Below, in pieces: positions 1 through 6,172 of a stretch of 9,757 nucleotides of DNA. Both the position numbers and the translations under genes were made by a program. Below the pieces are notes generated by a model. That model was given only the letters and a program-made list of their open reading frames with translations. It searched no databases and had not been told where the DNA came from. The DNA comes from Chloroflexota bacterium. Lineage in GTDB: Bacteria; Chloroflexota; Dehalococcoidia; Lucifugimonadales; UBA3495. The stretch is from positions 1 to 9,757 of the forward strand of contig JAPPJA010000416.1 of NCBI GenBank assembly GCA_028874675.1, given 5' to 3'. Position 1 is the stretch's first letter; each line of letters begins with the position of its first letter.

Positions 1-1617
1 GTGCACACCCTGGTGGGCGCCGGCGCCGCGGAAGGCGCGGTTGACGCCTCCAACATCCTCAAGCCCTCCCTGGCCCGGGGCGAAATCCAGTGCATCGGCG
101 CCACCACCCTTGACGACTATCGCAAGTACGTGGAACGCGACCCCGCCCTGGAACGCCGCCTCCAGCCCGTCCGGGTCGAGGAACCCAACGGCGACGAGAC
201 CGTCGAAATTCTGATGGGCGTCAAGGGCAACTACGAAGAACATCACAATGTCGAGTTTACCGACGCCGCCATTCGGGCCGCCGCCGCCCTGGCTACCCGA
301 TTTATTCCCGACCGCTTCCTCCCCGATAAGGCCATTGACCTGCTGGATGAGGCCGGTTCCCGCGTCCGCCTTCGCGGCAGCGTTACCCCCTCCTCCGTCA
401 AGGACGCCATGGAGGTCCTCGACAAGGTCCGCCAGGAAAAGGACGCCGCCATCCAGTCCCAGCAGTACGAGGTTGCCGCCGAACTGCGCGACCGCGAACT
501 GAACCTGAACCAGGACCTGGACAGCCTCAAGGAGGAATGGCAGGAAGACCGGGCCAGGGGCCGCTCCACCGTCACTGAAGAAGACATCGCCGAAGTGGTC
601 AGCATGTGGACCGGCATCCCCGTCACCCGCCTGGCCGCCGAGGAAACCGAACGCCTCATCCACATGGAAGACGACCTGCACAAGCGCATCATCGGCCAGG
701 ATGAAGCCATCGTAAATATCTCCAAGGCTGTCCGGCGTGCCCGGGCCGGCCTGAAGGACCCTCGCCATCCCATCGGCGTGTTCATGTTCCTTGGCCCCAC
801 CGGCGTGGGCAAGACCGAGCTGGTCCGGGCCATGGCCGAGGTAATGTTCGGCCACGAGGACAATATGATCCGCCTGGATATGTCCGAGTTCCAGGAGCGC
901 CACACCGTCGCCCGCCTCATCGGCGCCCCTCCGGGCTACGTGGGCTACGACGAGGGCGGCCAGTTGACCGAGGGTGTCCGCCGCAAGAACTACTGCGCCA
1001 TCCTGCTGGACGAAATCGAAAAGGCCCACCCCGAGGTGTTTAATATCCTGCTGCAGATATTCGACGCCGGTCAGTTGACCGACGCCCGCGGTCGCCGGGT
1101 GGACTTCCGCAACTCCATCATCGTAATGACCAGCAACCTGGGTTCCGACCTCATCAAGCGGGACACTACCCTGGGCTTCGGTGTCAAGTCCGACAGCGCC
1201 CAGACCTCCCAGCAGTCCTACGAGCGGATGAAGGACAAGGTCATGGAAGAGGTCAAGCGCTTCTTCCGCCCCGAGTTCCTCAACCGTATCGACGCCACGG
1301 TGGTCTTCCACCAGCTCGACCAGGAACAGATTCACGCTATCGTTGACCTGATGATCAACATGGTCCAGACGGAACTCAACGACCGCAACATCACCCTGGA
1401 AATCACCGACGCCGCCCGCGAGTACCTGGGCGAGAAGGGCTTCGATCCCGTCCTGGGCGCCCGCCCCCTGCGCCGCGTAATCCAGAACGAGGTGGAGGAC
1501 ACCCTGTCCGACGAGCTGCTCAACGGACGCCTCAATGACGGCGATGTAGCGGTGGTGGATGTCGAGGACGAGAAGATTGTGATTCGGCCCAAGGTGCCCG
1601 CCGCAGCCTCCGCTTAG
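1..1617 (+). CDS. clpC: ATP-dependent Clp protease ATPase subunit ClpC (3' part; 5' end outside window)
   Basis: ClpC is a cytosolic AAA+ unfoldase that feeds substrates to ClpP. The window opens inside the first ATPase domain, just after its Walker B; base 1 GTG is an internal Val codon, not a start. In the 538 visible residues: the end of NBD1 (IGATT at 32-36, arginine-finger region ERRLQPV at 51-57); a UVR-like coiled M-domain segment at about 138-170; NBD2 with Walker A GPTGVGKT (265-272), pore-loop GYVG (312-315), Walker B ILLDE (334-338), sensor 1 TSN (377-379), arginine finger in FLNRID (R429) and sensor 2 GARPLRR (486-492). The LGF tripeptide at 391-393 lies where ClpC carries its ClpP-docking loop, and together with the short UVR-type M-domain favours ClpC over ClpB. 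It ends TAG at 1615-1617, is followed by a terminator, and radA lies next downstream. Confidence 0.95.
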   Translation: MHTLVGAGAAEGAVDASNILKPSLARGEIQCIGATTLDDYRKYVERDPALERRLQPVRVEEPNGDETVEILMGVKGNYEEHHNVEFTDAAIRAAAALATRFIPDRFLPDKAIDLLDEAGSRVRLRGSVTPSSVKDAMEVLDKVRQEKDAAIQSQQYEVAAELRDRELNLNQDLDSLKEEWQEDRARGRSTVTEEDIAEVVSMWTGIPVTRLAAEETERLIHMEDDLHKRIIGQDEAIVNISKAVRRARAGLKDPRHPIGVFMFLGPTGVGKTELVRAMAEVMFGHEDNMIRLDMSEFQERHTVARLIGAPPGYVGYDEGGQLTEGVRRKNYCAILLDEIEKAHPEVFNILLQIFDAGQLTDARGRRVDFRNSIIVMTSNLGSDLIKRDTTLGFGVKSDSAQTSQQSYERMKDKVMEEVKRFFRPEFLNRIDATVVFHQLDQEQIHAIVDLMINMVQTELNDRNITLEITDAAREYLGEKGFDPVLGARPLRRVIQNEVEDTLSDELLNGRLNDGDVAVVDVEDEKIVIRPKVPAAASA

Positions 1618-1654
1618 CTCGGCCCGCCCCCCAAGCCCATCAGCCAGCACACTG

Positions 1655-1690
1655 ACAGCAGGCCCTTCAAAGGGGCCTGCTGTTGTTATA
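1655..1690 (+). terminator. Intrinsic terminator of clpC
   Basis: ACAGCAGGCCC (1655-1665) pairs perfectly with GGGCCTGCTGT (1673-1683) around a 7-nt loop, followed by a moderately U-rich tail (TGTTATAT). It lies 38 nt after the clpC stop and ends about 30 nt before radA. The tail is imperfect, so some read-through into radA is plausible. Confidence 0.75.
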
Positions 1691-1718
1691 TCATGGGCCG
1701 GCGCAGGGAGGCACAATT

Positions 1719-3173
1719 ATGAACCGGTCCAGGGGCCAGCAGCGAACCCAGTTTGTCTGCCAGGAATGCGGCCACGAAAGCGCCCGCTGGATGGGCTTCT
1801 GCCCTTCCCCTGCCTGCGGCTCCCCTCTGCCCCTCCAGGAGCTGGAAGTCAGACCGTCGCCGGCAGGCAGCCGGACCTGGCTTCCCTCTGCCGCCGAGCC
1901 CCCTACGGAACTTTCCACCCTGGAACCCGAGGACCGGCAACGGCTCTTGCTCCCCTCCGCGGAACTGAACCGGGTCCTGGGCGGCGGCATCGTGGCCGGG
2001 TCCGTGGCCCTGCTGGCCGGGGAACCGGGGGTTGGCAAATCAACGCTGCTCCTCCAGCTTGCCAGGTACCTGTCCGATGGCGGTCGCCAGGTCACCTACC
2101 TCAGCGGCGAAGAGTCACCCCACCAGATCAAGCTCCGCTCCGAGCGGCTGGGCTTTTCCGGCGACCGCGTATTCCTGGAAACCGAAACTGACGTGGACCT
2201 TGCCCTGGCTCGCCTGGAAGAGAGCCAGCCCGGTTTTGCCATCGTTGACTCCATCCAGACCCTCTACACCCAGGACGCTCCCTCCGGCCCCGGCAGTGTA
2301 GCCCAGGTCCGCGAGTGCGGCCTCAAGCTGATGCGGTGGGCCAAGCTCCGCAACGTCCCCGTCTTTCTGGCCGGCCACATGACCAAGGACGGTTCTCTCG
2401 CCGGACCCCGGGTCCTCGAACACATGGTGGACCTGGTTATGTACCTGGAGGGCCAGGAGGTCAGTTCCTACCGGGTCCTGCGCAGCGGCAAGAACCGCTT
2501 CGGTTCTACCACCGAAATCGGAGTCTTCGAGATGACCGGCCAGGGCCTGGTGGAAGTCCCCGACCCGTCCCGGGCCTTGCTGGCCCAGCGCTACGAGCGC
2601 GGCGTGGGCGCGGCGCTGGCCCCAACCCTGGAAGGCAGCCGACCCCTCATCCTCGAAATCCAGGCCCTTACCTCACCGGCCTTCGCGCCCGTGCCCCGCC
2701 GGGTCGCCAACGGCGTGGACTACAACCGCCTTCTCATGCTGGCCGCGGTGGCCTCTCGCCGCTCGGGCCTGGAACTGGGCGGCCAGGACATCATCGTCAA
2801 CGTGGCCGGCGGTTTCCGCGTTACCGAACCCGCCGCCGACCTGGCCATCATCCTGGCCCTGGCCTCCAGCCTCTATAACCGTCCCCTGGACCCGCACCTG
2901 GTTGCCATCGGCGAAGTGGGCCTCAGCGGCGAACTGCGCACGGTGCCCCAGGTTGAACGACGGGTAACCGAGGCTGCCCGCCTGGGTCTCCACCGCTGCA
3001 TCCTTCCCGAAACCGCCCGCGACCGGCTGGGCAAATTACCCGACATCGAACCCGTCTTCGCCCGCACTGTCCGCCAGGCGGTCCGCGCAGCCCTGGGCTC
3101 CCGGGGCAAGCCCGACCCCCAATTTGACGACAACGACCGCGATTTCGAACCCGACGACCTGGTGTTCGAATAG
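1719..3173 (+). CDS. radA: DNA repair protein RadA (Sms)
   Basis: RadA is a cytosolic RecA-related ATPase that promotes branch migration of recombination intermediates. The ATG at 1719 is chosen because AGGGAGG (1705-1711) lies 7 nt upstream; an in-frame TTG at 1683 sits inside the terminator stem and is unlikely. The product is 484 aa, slightly longer than the usual roughly 450-460. N-terminal zinc finger: C14, C17, C28, C33. RecA-like core: Walker A GEPGVGKST (101-109), Walker B FAIVD (173-177), GHMTKDG (219-225), and the RadA signature KNRFG (258-262). A Lon-protease-like C-terminal domain covers about 295-465, followed by an acidic tail. The last finger pair is C-x4-C (CPSPAC) rather than the common C-x2-C. 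A clpC terminator lies upstream and no separate clear promoter is seen, so radA may depend on read-through or a promoter overlapping 1660-1715. Confidence 0.96.
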   Translation: MNRSRGQQRTQFVCQECGHESARWMGFCPSPACGSPLPLQELEVRPSPAGSRTWLPSAAEPPTELSTLEPEDRQRLLLPSAELNRVLGGGIVAGSVALLAGEPGVGKSTLLLQLARYLSDGGRQVTYLSGEESPHQIKLRSERLGFSGDRVFLETETDVDLALARLEESQPGFAIVDSIQTLYTQDAPSGPGSVAQVRECGLKLMRWAKLRNVPVFLAGHMTKDGSLAGPRVLEHMVDLVMYLEGQEVSSYRVLRSGKNRFGSTTEIGVFEMTGQGLVEVPDPSRALLAQRYERGVGAALAPTLEGSRPLILEIQALTSPAFAPVPRRVANGVDYNRLLMLAAVASRRSGLELGGQDIIVNVAGGFRVTEPAADLAIILALASSLYNRPLDPHLVAIGEVGLSGELRTVPQVERRVTEAARLGLHRCILPETARDRLGKLPDIEPVFARTVRQAVRAALGSRGKPDPQFDDNDRDFEPDDLVFE

Positions 3174-3210
3174 CCACTCCGCCAATAGCTCCAAGTTAAC
3201 CCTGAAAAGT

Positions 3211-3238
3211 CACAACCTCCTGGTTGTGTTGCGATTTT
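3211..3238 (+). terminator. Probable radA terminator
   Basis: CACAACC (3211-3217) and GGTTGTG (3222-3228) form a 7-bp stem with a TCCT loop, 37 nt after the radA stop. It is followed by TTGCGATTTT, with AAAA just upstream. The U-run is displaced by about 6 nt from the stem, so it is weaker than the other terminators here. Confidence 0.5.
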
Positions 3239-3290
3239 GGGGGTTCATACAATAGTGTATCGCTATTGAAGTAATGGGTTGGGGAATAGT

Positions 3291-3387
3291 CGTCATTCCG
3301 GCGCAGGCCGGAATCCAGGACCGAACCTGTGCTGTGTTGTTGACCTCTTGCAGGCACTCTGGATTCAGGCTCAAGGCCGGAATGACG
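3291..3387. repeat. MITE-like dispersed palindromic repeat with inverted arms
   Basis: The left arm (3291-3318) starts CGTCATTCCGGC and ends GAATCCAG. The right arm (3359-3387) is its imperfect reverse complement, sharing the outer 12 and inner 8 bases. The left arm is itself a hairpin: ATTCCGGC (3295-3302), 4-nt loop, GCCGGAAT (3307-3314). The 40-base centre is unrelated. Repeats of the 'GTCATTCCGGC...GCCGGAATCCAG' type are known as common intergenic repeats in many bacterial genomes. No target-site duplication is visible at the edges. Confidence 0.7.
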
Positions 3388-3430
3388 CCAAACATTCAGG
3401 ACTCATCATTTCAAAGTAGTTGAACTACCA

Positions 3431-3461
3431 GGCAGGGGCGGGTTTGAAACCCGCCCTGGCT
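3431..3461. repeat. GC-rich hairpin
   Basis: CAGGGGCGGGT (3433-3443) pairs with ACCCGCCCTG (3449-3458) with one bulged G, around a short loop. No U-run follows, so it is not a convincing terminator. It looks like another intergenic palindromic unit. Confidence 0.5.
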
Positions 3462-3527
3462 GCATTTCGACTATTCTGCCTGTGCCGTACCCCCTGAAAT
3501 GGAATGCTTCCGGTCAGATTGCCCATC

Positions 3528-3557
3528 TTGACACTGATACCTTGCCGGCCATAAACT
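3528..3557 (+). promoter_or_regulatory. Sigma70-type promoter of tRNA-Asp
   Basis: A perfect -35 TTGACA (3528-3533) is followed after 18 nt by TAAACT (3552-3557, 4 of 6 to TATAAT). The predicted start is near 3564, about 30 nt upstream of the mature tRNA, leaving a short leader for 5' processing. Confidence 0.6.
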
Positions 3558-3594
3558 TTAGATACGCCGCTGAAAGGCGGCCCACGTTTTGAGT

Positions 3595-3671
3595 GGCCCG
3601 GTGGTGTAGTTGGTTAACATACCGCCCTGTCAAGGCGGAGATCGGCGGTTCGAGTCCGCTCCGGGTCGCCA
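3595..3671 (+). tRNA. trnD: tRNA-Asp (anticodon GTC)
   Basis: A full cloverleaf can be drawn. Acceptor 3595-3601 pairs with 3661-3667 (one G-U); D stem 3604-3607 with 3617-3620; anticodon stem CCGCC 3622-3626 with GGCGG 3634-3638. The 7-nt loop CTGTCAA has anticodon GTC at 3629-3631. T stem 3644-3648 pairs with 3656-3660 around TTCGAGT. The discriminator base is G (3668), as expected for Asp, and CCA is encoded at 3669-3671. It is a single-gene transcription unit between its own promoter and terminator. Confidence 0.97.
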
Positions 3672-3697
3672 CCAAGTCCAGACCCACAAATAACGCG

Positions 3698-3729
3698 GCC
3701 CGTGAATTACTTCACGGGCTCTTTTCTTT
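3698..3729 (+). terminator. Intrinsic terminator of tRNA-Asp
   Basis: GCCCGTGAA (3698-3706) pairs perfectly with TTCACGGGC (3711-3719) around TTAC, immediately followed by TCTTTTCTTT. This is a textbook rho-independent terminator 27 nt after the tRNA. Confidence 0.92.
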
Positions 3730-3731
3730 CG

Positions 3732-3752
3732 GCCCAACTTAACCAGTTGGGC
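3732..3752. repeat. Perfect 8-bp hairpin downstream of the tRNA terminator
   Basis: GCCCAACT (3732-3739) and AGTTGGGC (3745-3752) form a perfect stem with a 5-nt loop, starting three bases after the terminator U-run. There is no U-run on either side. Its function is unknown. Confidence 0.5.
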
Positions 3753-3777
3753 ATTCCCCATTCCACCCTGCCCGACT

Positions 3778-3799
3778 TTCCGGCAAAGGCCGGAGTCCG
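3778..3799. repeat. Degenerate copy of the intergenic palindromic repeat
   Basis: TCCGGC (3779-3784), AAAG loop, GCCGGA (3789-3794), then GTCCGG. This matches the core and right edge of the left arm of the 3291-3387 element with a few changes and without its outer CGTCAT end. Confidence 0.5.
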
Positions 3800-3956
3800 G
3801 CAACCATCCTGCCCGCTCAAGTTGAGCCTTAACAAGGGCCACGTTTCATATCAGGCGGTTTCACAAGAAACCTGGCAGCGACAGATACGAGCTTCTGCCC
3901 CGGCCTCGTGGCAAAACCTCCCGTGGAACCGGTCCACGCCCGACATTACAGGCCTG

Positions 3957-3993
3957 CAAAACAAAAAAGGGAGCGGACCAGGCGCCCGCTCCC
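3957..3993 (-). terminator. Intrinsic terminator of the propeller gene
   Basis: Read on the minus strand, GGGAGCGG (3993-3986) pairs with CCGCTCCC (3976-3969) around a 9-nt loop, followed by TTTTTTGTTTT (3968-3958). It starts about 25 nt after the stop of the minus-strand propeller gene. Confidence 0.9.
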
Positions 3994-4017
3994 CAAGCCT
4001 CTCAAGCTCGAACCAGC

Positions 4018-4914
4018 CTACTGCTTCACGTACTTGTCCACGCCCACACCGTCGGGCACGCCCACGAAGATGTCTCCGTTGGGCGCAATCCAGGAACCAT
4101 GACCGCCCCGGATAATCCAGCGGGCCAGCAGGTCGCCGTTGGCGTTCATCAGGCTGATGCGGGAATCCGTCTCCTCCGTCCAGCCCTGCCGCGCGTCCCG
4201 GCCGCCTTCGCTGATGCAGAAGACGCCGTTGTCGTCCTGGGAAATGTCCATGGGCCGAAGTACGTCGGTCCACATCCCCTGGTACTCGCCGTCGGCATTG
4301 AAAATCTGGATCCGGTTGTTCTCCCGGTCGCAGACATACAGCAGGCCGTCGGCGCCCACCATCATGCTGTGCACCAGGTGGAATTCGTTGGGCGCGTCCT
4401 TGCCCGGCTCGCCCCACGATGACTTCAGGTCGCCGTTGGCAGCAAACCGGTGCACCCGCGCGTTGCGGTAACCATCGGCCACGTACATATCGCCGCCGGC
4501 GCCAGGCACCAGCTCCGCCGGGTAGTTGAAGGGACCGGCCGACCGCGGGCACAGGGTCCCGGGCACTTCGCAGCCCGTGTCCGAGTGGACGCCCCGGTCG
4601 CCGATGACCTGCAGCGGCTTGCCGTCCAGGGTGTACCGCAGGCATACCGAGTCCTCGCGGTCGGTGATATAAACGATGTCGTCCTTGATGAAAATGCCGT
4701 GGGGGTTGCTGATGGCGTTCAGCCCCCACGAGCCAATGAATTCGCCATCGGGATTGAAGATGACAATGGGCGGCTCCTTCCGCTGGAAGGCATAAAGATT
4801 GCCCTCCGAGTCCGTGGCGCACGCGCTGACCATACCAAACTCTTCGCCCTCAGGCAGCTTGGCCCAGCTCTCAACAAGCTCGTAAGTATATTCTCCGCTT
4901 CCTACGGTAGTCAT
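4018..4914 (-). CDS. NHL-repeat six-bladed beta-propeller, peptidylglycine-amidating-lyase (PAL)-like
   Basis: 298 aa with no signal peptide or membrane segment, so probably cytosolic. The ATG at 4914 has GGAGG (4929-4925 on the minus strand) 10 nt upstream; longer reading frames lack a better start. NHL-type blades repeat the pattern hydrophobic-x-D/DG-x-LYV-x-D with F-x-x-D/N-G-x turns: NPDGEFIGSWG (54-64), YVADGYRNARVHRF (144-157), YVCDRENNRIQIF (193-205). ADGYRNARV, WGEPG (167-171) and LVHSM (180-184) resemble the PAL domain of peptidylglycine amidating enzymes. Three blade-start histidines, H72 (PHGI), H182 (VHSM) and H272 (GHGSW), could match the three zinc-binding histidines of PAL. 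Bacterial relatives are usually annotated as PAL-family without proven activity, so the substrate is unknown. It forms a single transcription unit with its own promoter and terminator. Confidence 0.8.
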   Translation of the reverse strand: MTTVGSGEYTYELVESWAKLPEGEEFGMVSACATDSEGNLYAFQRKEPPIVIFNPDGEFIGSWGLNAISNPHGIFIKDDIVYITDREDSVCLRYTLDGKPLQVIGDRGVHSDTGCEVPGTLCPRSAGPFNYPAELVPGAGGDMYVADGYRNARVHRFAANGDLKSSWGEPGKDAPNEFHLVHSMMVGADGLLYVCDRENNRIQIFNADGEYQGMWTDVLRPMDISQDDNGVFCISEGGRDARQGWTEETDSRISLMNANGDLLARWIIRGGHGSWIAPNGDIFVGVPDGVGVDKYVKQ

Positions 4915-4956
4915 AGGACGTTTACCTCCACAAAGTAATGGTTCCAACCAGCCCCA

Positions 4957-4985
4957 AGTATCCGTATTTGGCGGTGGGGAGTCAA
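4957..4985 (-). promoter_or_regulatory. Candidate sigma70-type promoter of the propeller gene
   Basis: On the minus strand TTGACT (4985-4980) is followed after exactly 17 nt by GATACT (4962-4957). Predicted transcription start is near 4950, giving a leader of about 36 nt that contains the ribosome binding site. Confidence 0.5.
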
Positions 4986-4995
4986 TAGGGGAGTA

Positions 4996-5151
4996 CCCAG
5001 GGCAATCGCATCTCGACGAATTGGCATTCTGAGCGAAGCCGAAGAATTTAGACTCGACCCCTTATGCCAGCTTTCGAACCCTCGCCGGGATTCAGACGGC
5101 ACAACTTCAGGCTTCTGCGGAGATAGAAATCAAAGATGCGATTGCCCTGGG
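4996..5151. repeat. 156-bp segment bounded by exact 18-bp inverted repeats
   Basis: Bases 4996-5013 are the exact reverse complement of 5134-5151 (AGATGCGATTGCCCTGGG). Pairing stops at once beyond both ends. The interior has no long open frame of protein character. The form fits a MITE-like or deleted transposon element. No target-site duplication is evident at the outer edges. The right arm ends about 40 nt upstream of the antitoxin operon's -10, the left arm 10 nt upstream of the propeller gene's -35. Confidence 0.7.
5025..5049. repeat. Remnant of 'CATTCTGAGCGAAG' dispersed repeat
   Basis: CATTCTGAGCGAAGC then CGAAGAATTT closely resembles the 'CATTCTGAGCGAAGCGAAGAATCT' repeat seen between genes in many bacterial genomes, with one extra C and a changed end. 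It lies inside the 4996-5151 inverted-repeat segment. Identification is from memory of the motif. Confidence 0.5.
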
Positions 5152-5191
5152 ACCTTTGCACAACTACAGCGTTTGGCTTTGTTGATAAGCG

Positions 5192-5197
5192 TATAAT
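5192..5197 (+). promoter_or_regulatory. -10 element of the antitoxin/TumE-like operon
   Basis: A perfect TATAAT preceded by GCG. The spacing-appropriate -35 (about 5169-5175, GCGTTTG) is poor, so activity may need a regulator. Transcription would start near 5204, giving a 44-nt leader with two Shine-Dalgarno-like runs: AAAGGAG (5211-5217) and the functional AGGAG (5237-5241) before the first gene. The other toxin-antitoxin operon in this window has the same GCGTATAAT. Confidence 0.5.
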
Positions 5198-5247
5198 AGG
5201 CGGTACCTTGAAAGGAGAATTGGTCGGAGAGCCGGCAGGAGCGAACT

Positions 5248-5526
5248 ATGTCGTTGAACTTGGCAACCGTAGCGAAGGAATTCTCCCTCTCAGAAGCGGA
5301 CCTGACCCGAGAAAGCATCCGTGCCTTCCTCGCCGAACAACTCAGGCTGCTTGACGCAGACCGCAGGGTTCGCTGCGCCAAATACGGAGTGGGAACCCTG
5401 GAAGAGATGGACGCCCTGATCCGACGTGGAGAGGTTGAGGAGGATGATATTCTTGAGGATTTCCAGGAAGTTGACTATCTCTGCGACCGTATAGAACGGG
5501 TAAGGACTATGCTAGAGGAATCATAG
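5248..5526 (+). CDS. Putative antitoxin partner of the TumE/DUF6516-like toxin
   Basis: 92 aa, predicted almost wholly helical and acidic (runs such as EVEEDDILEDF near 68-78). The ATG at 5248 has AGGAG six bases upstream. The N-terminus (LATVAKEFSLSEADLTRESI) has helix-turn-helix-like spacing. The middle (RVRCAKYGVGTLEEMDALIRRGEVEED) resembles small proteins often encoded directly before DUF6516-type toxins. It overlaps the next gene by one base (TAGTG), which implies translational coupling. Local GC is low compared with the flanks. The antitoxin role comes from position and general resemblance; no catalytic motif is present. It would be expected to bind the toxin and perhaps autoregulate the operon. 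Confidence 0.6.
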   Translation: MSLNLATVAKEFSLSEADLTRESIRAFLAEQLRLLDADRRVRCAKYGVGTLEEMDALIRRGEVEEDDILEDFQEVDYLCDRIERVRTMLEES

Positions 5527-5912
5527 TGCCCAATCTTTCAACACTTAGACGAAGAGCTGAAAGCCAGTTTCCGGATATCGTGACATCTACCGCTATCGTT
5601 GGCAACAAACTGCGAATAGAGTTGATTGACGGATCTTATATGGACCTTTGGTGGTCCACCCAGTTTATTGGCCGTTACGCCTACCATTGGGAGAGGACCC
5701 ACCTTGACGGAACGATTTACCGGCACGATAACATTCCACACTTGAGGTGGAGGACCGCATCAACGTTTCCTAAACACTTCCATTCGGGGAACCGAGAAAC
5801 GGTAATCGAAAGCCATATTTCTGACGACCCAGAACAAGGGATGACGAATTTCTTGCAGTTTGCCCGCGCGGCTTTAGGGACGCTTGGCAGAGACACCAGT
5901 AACAAAGGCTAA
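5526..5912 (+). CDS. TumE-like (DUF6516 family) putative toxin
   Basis: 128 aa from GTG 5526, with AGAGGAA (5514-5520) five bases upstream. The family-like pattern is clear: IELIDGSYMDLWWS (31-44), YAYHWER then DGTIYRHDNIPH (about 52-73), FPKHFHSG (81-88), a late ESHISDDPEQ segment and a C-terminal helix. This order (DGS-x-D/E, YHW, R-x-DN-x-PH, FP-x-H-x-H) is what I recall for the TumE/DUF6516 toxin family; the conserved His and Asp residues suggest an enzymatic, probably nuclease-like, site, but the activity is not established by the sequence. It is coupled to the upstream antitoxin gene. The gene is distinctly poorer in GC than its surroundings: 25 of 60 bases at 5581-5640 are G or C, against 42 of 60 at 1441-1500 in clpC, consistent with acquisition. 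Confidence 0.7.
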   Translation: MPNLSTLRRRAESQFPDIVTSTAIVGNKLRIELIDGSYMDLWWSTQFIGRYAYHWERTHLDGTIYRHDNIPHLRWRTASTFPKHFHSGNRETVIESHISDDPEQGMTNFLQFARAALGTLGRDTSNKG

Positions 5913-5915
5913 TGG

Positions 5916-6143
5916 ATGCCGCCATACGACTTGAACCACTACCTCGCCCTCATCCCAGCCTTGCGCCAAAGCCCGGCTGCAAACCTTTGGTCATCTTATG
6001 ACGAACAAGGCGATGTCCTGTACATCAGCTTCGACCAGCCTCGCCCGGCCACCGACAGCGAACTTACCGACGACGACGTTATCCTACGCTACGACGGCGA
6101 CGACCTCATCGGCATCACCATCCTCCACGCCAGCAAGCGCTGA
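5916..6143 (+). CDS. DUF2283 family protein
   Basis: 75 aa. The ATG at 5916 is preceded by AAAGG (5904-5908) seven bases upstream and lies 3 nt after the TumE-like stop; another ATG at 5912 is out of frame. The core YDEQGDVLYISF, TDSELTDDDVILRYDGDDLIGITILHASKR is a clear DUF2283 domain (the D-VLYI, I-YD and GI-IL-ASK pattern), preceded by a 20-residue N-terminal extension. DUF2283 proteins are small beta-rich proteins of unknown function often found beside toxin genes such as DUF4258. Here it is the third gene of the antitoxin/TumE-like operon, so it may be an extra antitoxin or regulator. Its GC is higher than that of the two genes before it. The gene converges on the oxidoreductase gene, 29 nt away. 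Confidence 0.8.
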   Translation: MPPYDLNHYLALIPALRQSPAANLWSSYDEQGDVLYISFDQPRPATDSELTDDDVILRYDGDDLIGITILHASKR

Positions 6144-6172
6144 TCATTCCGGCGACGACCTCGGTTCCCCCA

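Larger units (their letters stand above)
3174..3594. other. Non-coding region between radA and tRNA-Asp
   Basis: No credible gene is seen on either strand. The stretch holds a probable radA terminator (3211-3238), a small hairpin CAATAG/CTATTG (3250-3255 with 3263-3268), a 97-bp inverted-repeat element (3291-3387), a GC-rich hairpin (3431-3461) and the tRNA promoter (3528-3557). The bases at 3462-3527 show nothing recognisable. Confidence 0.7.
3672..4017. other. Non-coding region between tRNA-Asp and the propeller gene
   Basis: It holds the tRNA terminator (3698-3729), a perfect hairpin (3732-3752), a degenerate copy of the intergenic palindrome (3778-3799) and the terminator of the minus-strand propeller gene (3957-3993). 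Open frames crossing it have no recognisable protein features. Nothing is seen in 3800-3956. Confidence 0.65.
4915..5247. other. Divergent non-coding region between propeller gene and antitoxin operon
   Basis: No gene is supported. It contains the propeller promoter (4957-4985), a 156-bp segment bounded by exact 18-bp inverted repeats (4996-5151) that encloses a dispersed-repeat remnant (5025-5049), and the -10 region of the antitoxin operon (5192-5197). Confidence 0.7.

Noticed and set aside
243..920. 225-codon minus-strand frame inside clpC
   Set aside because: It is an antisense shadow created by GC-rich codon use; the plus-strand ClpC motifs explain the region fully.
3702..4115. 137-codon open frame on the plus strand after the tRNA
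   Set aside because: It starts inside the tRNA terminator, runs through hairpins, a repeat and the propeller terminator into the antisense of the propeller gene, and has no recognisable protein character.
5050..5102. Possible tRNA T-arm on the minus strand (GAGGGTTCGAA near 5080-5070)
   Set aside because: The TTCGA loop lacks a complementary T stem, and no anticodon or acceptor arm can be drawn around it.
5220..5354. Leader peptide from TTG 5220 behind AAAGGAG
   Set aside because: The frame overlaps the antitoxin gene for over 100 bases and shows no attenuator-like features; a better spaced AGGAG serves the ATG at 5248.
6095..6162. 13-base direct repeat CGGCGACGACCTC (6095-6107 and 6150-6162), and a 10-base inverted repeat ATTCCGGCGA / TCGCCGGAAT (6146-6155, 6205-6214)
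   Set aside because: One copy of each lies in coding sequence with ordinary codon use; GC-rich low-complexity coincidence is as likely as a duplication or attachment site.
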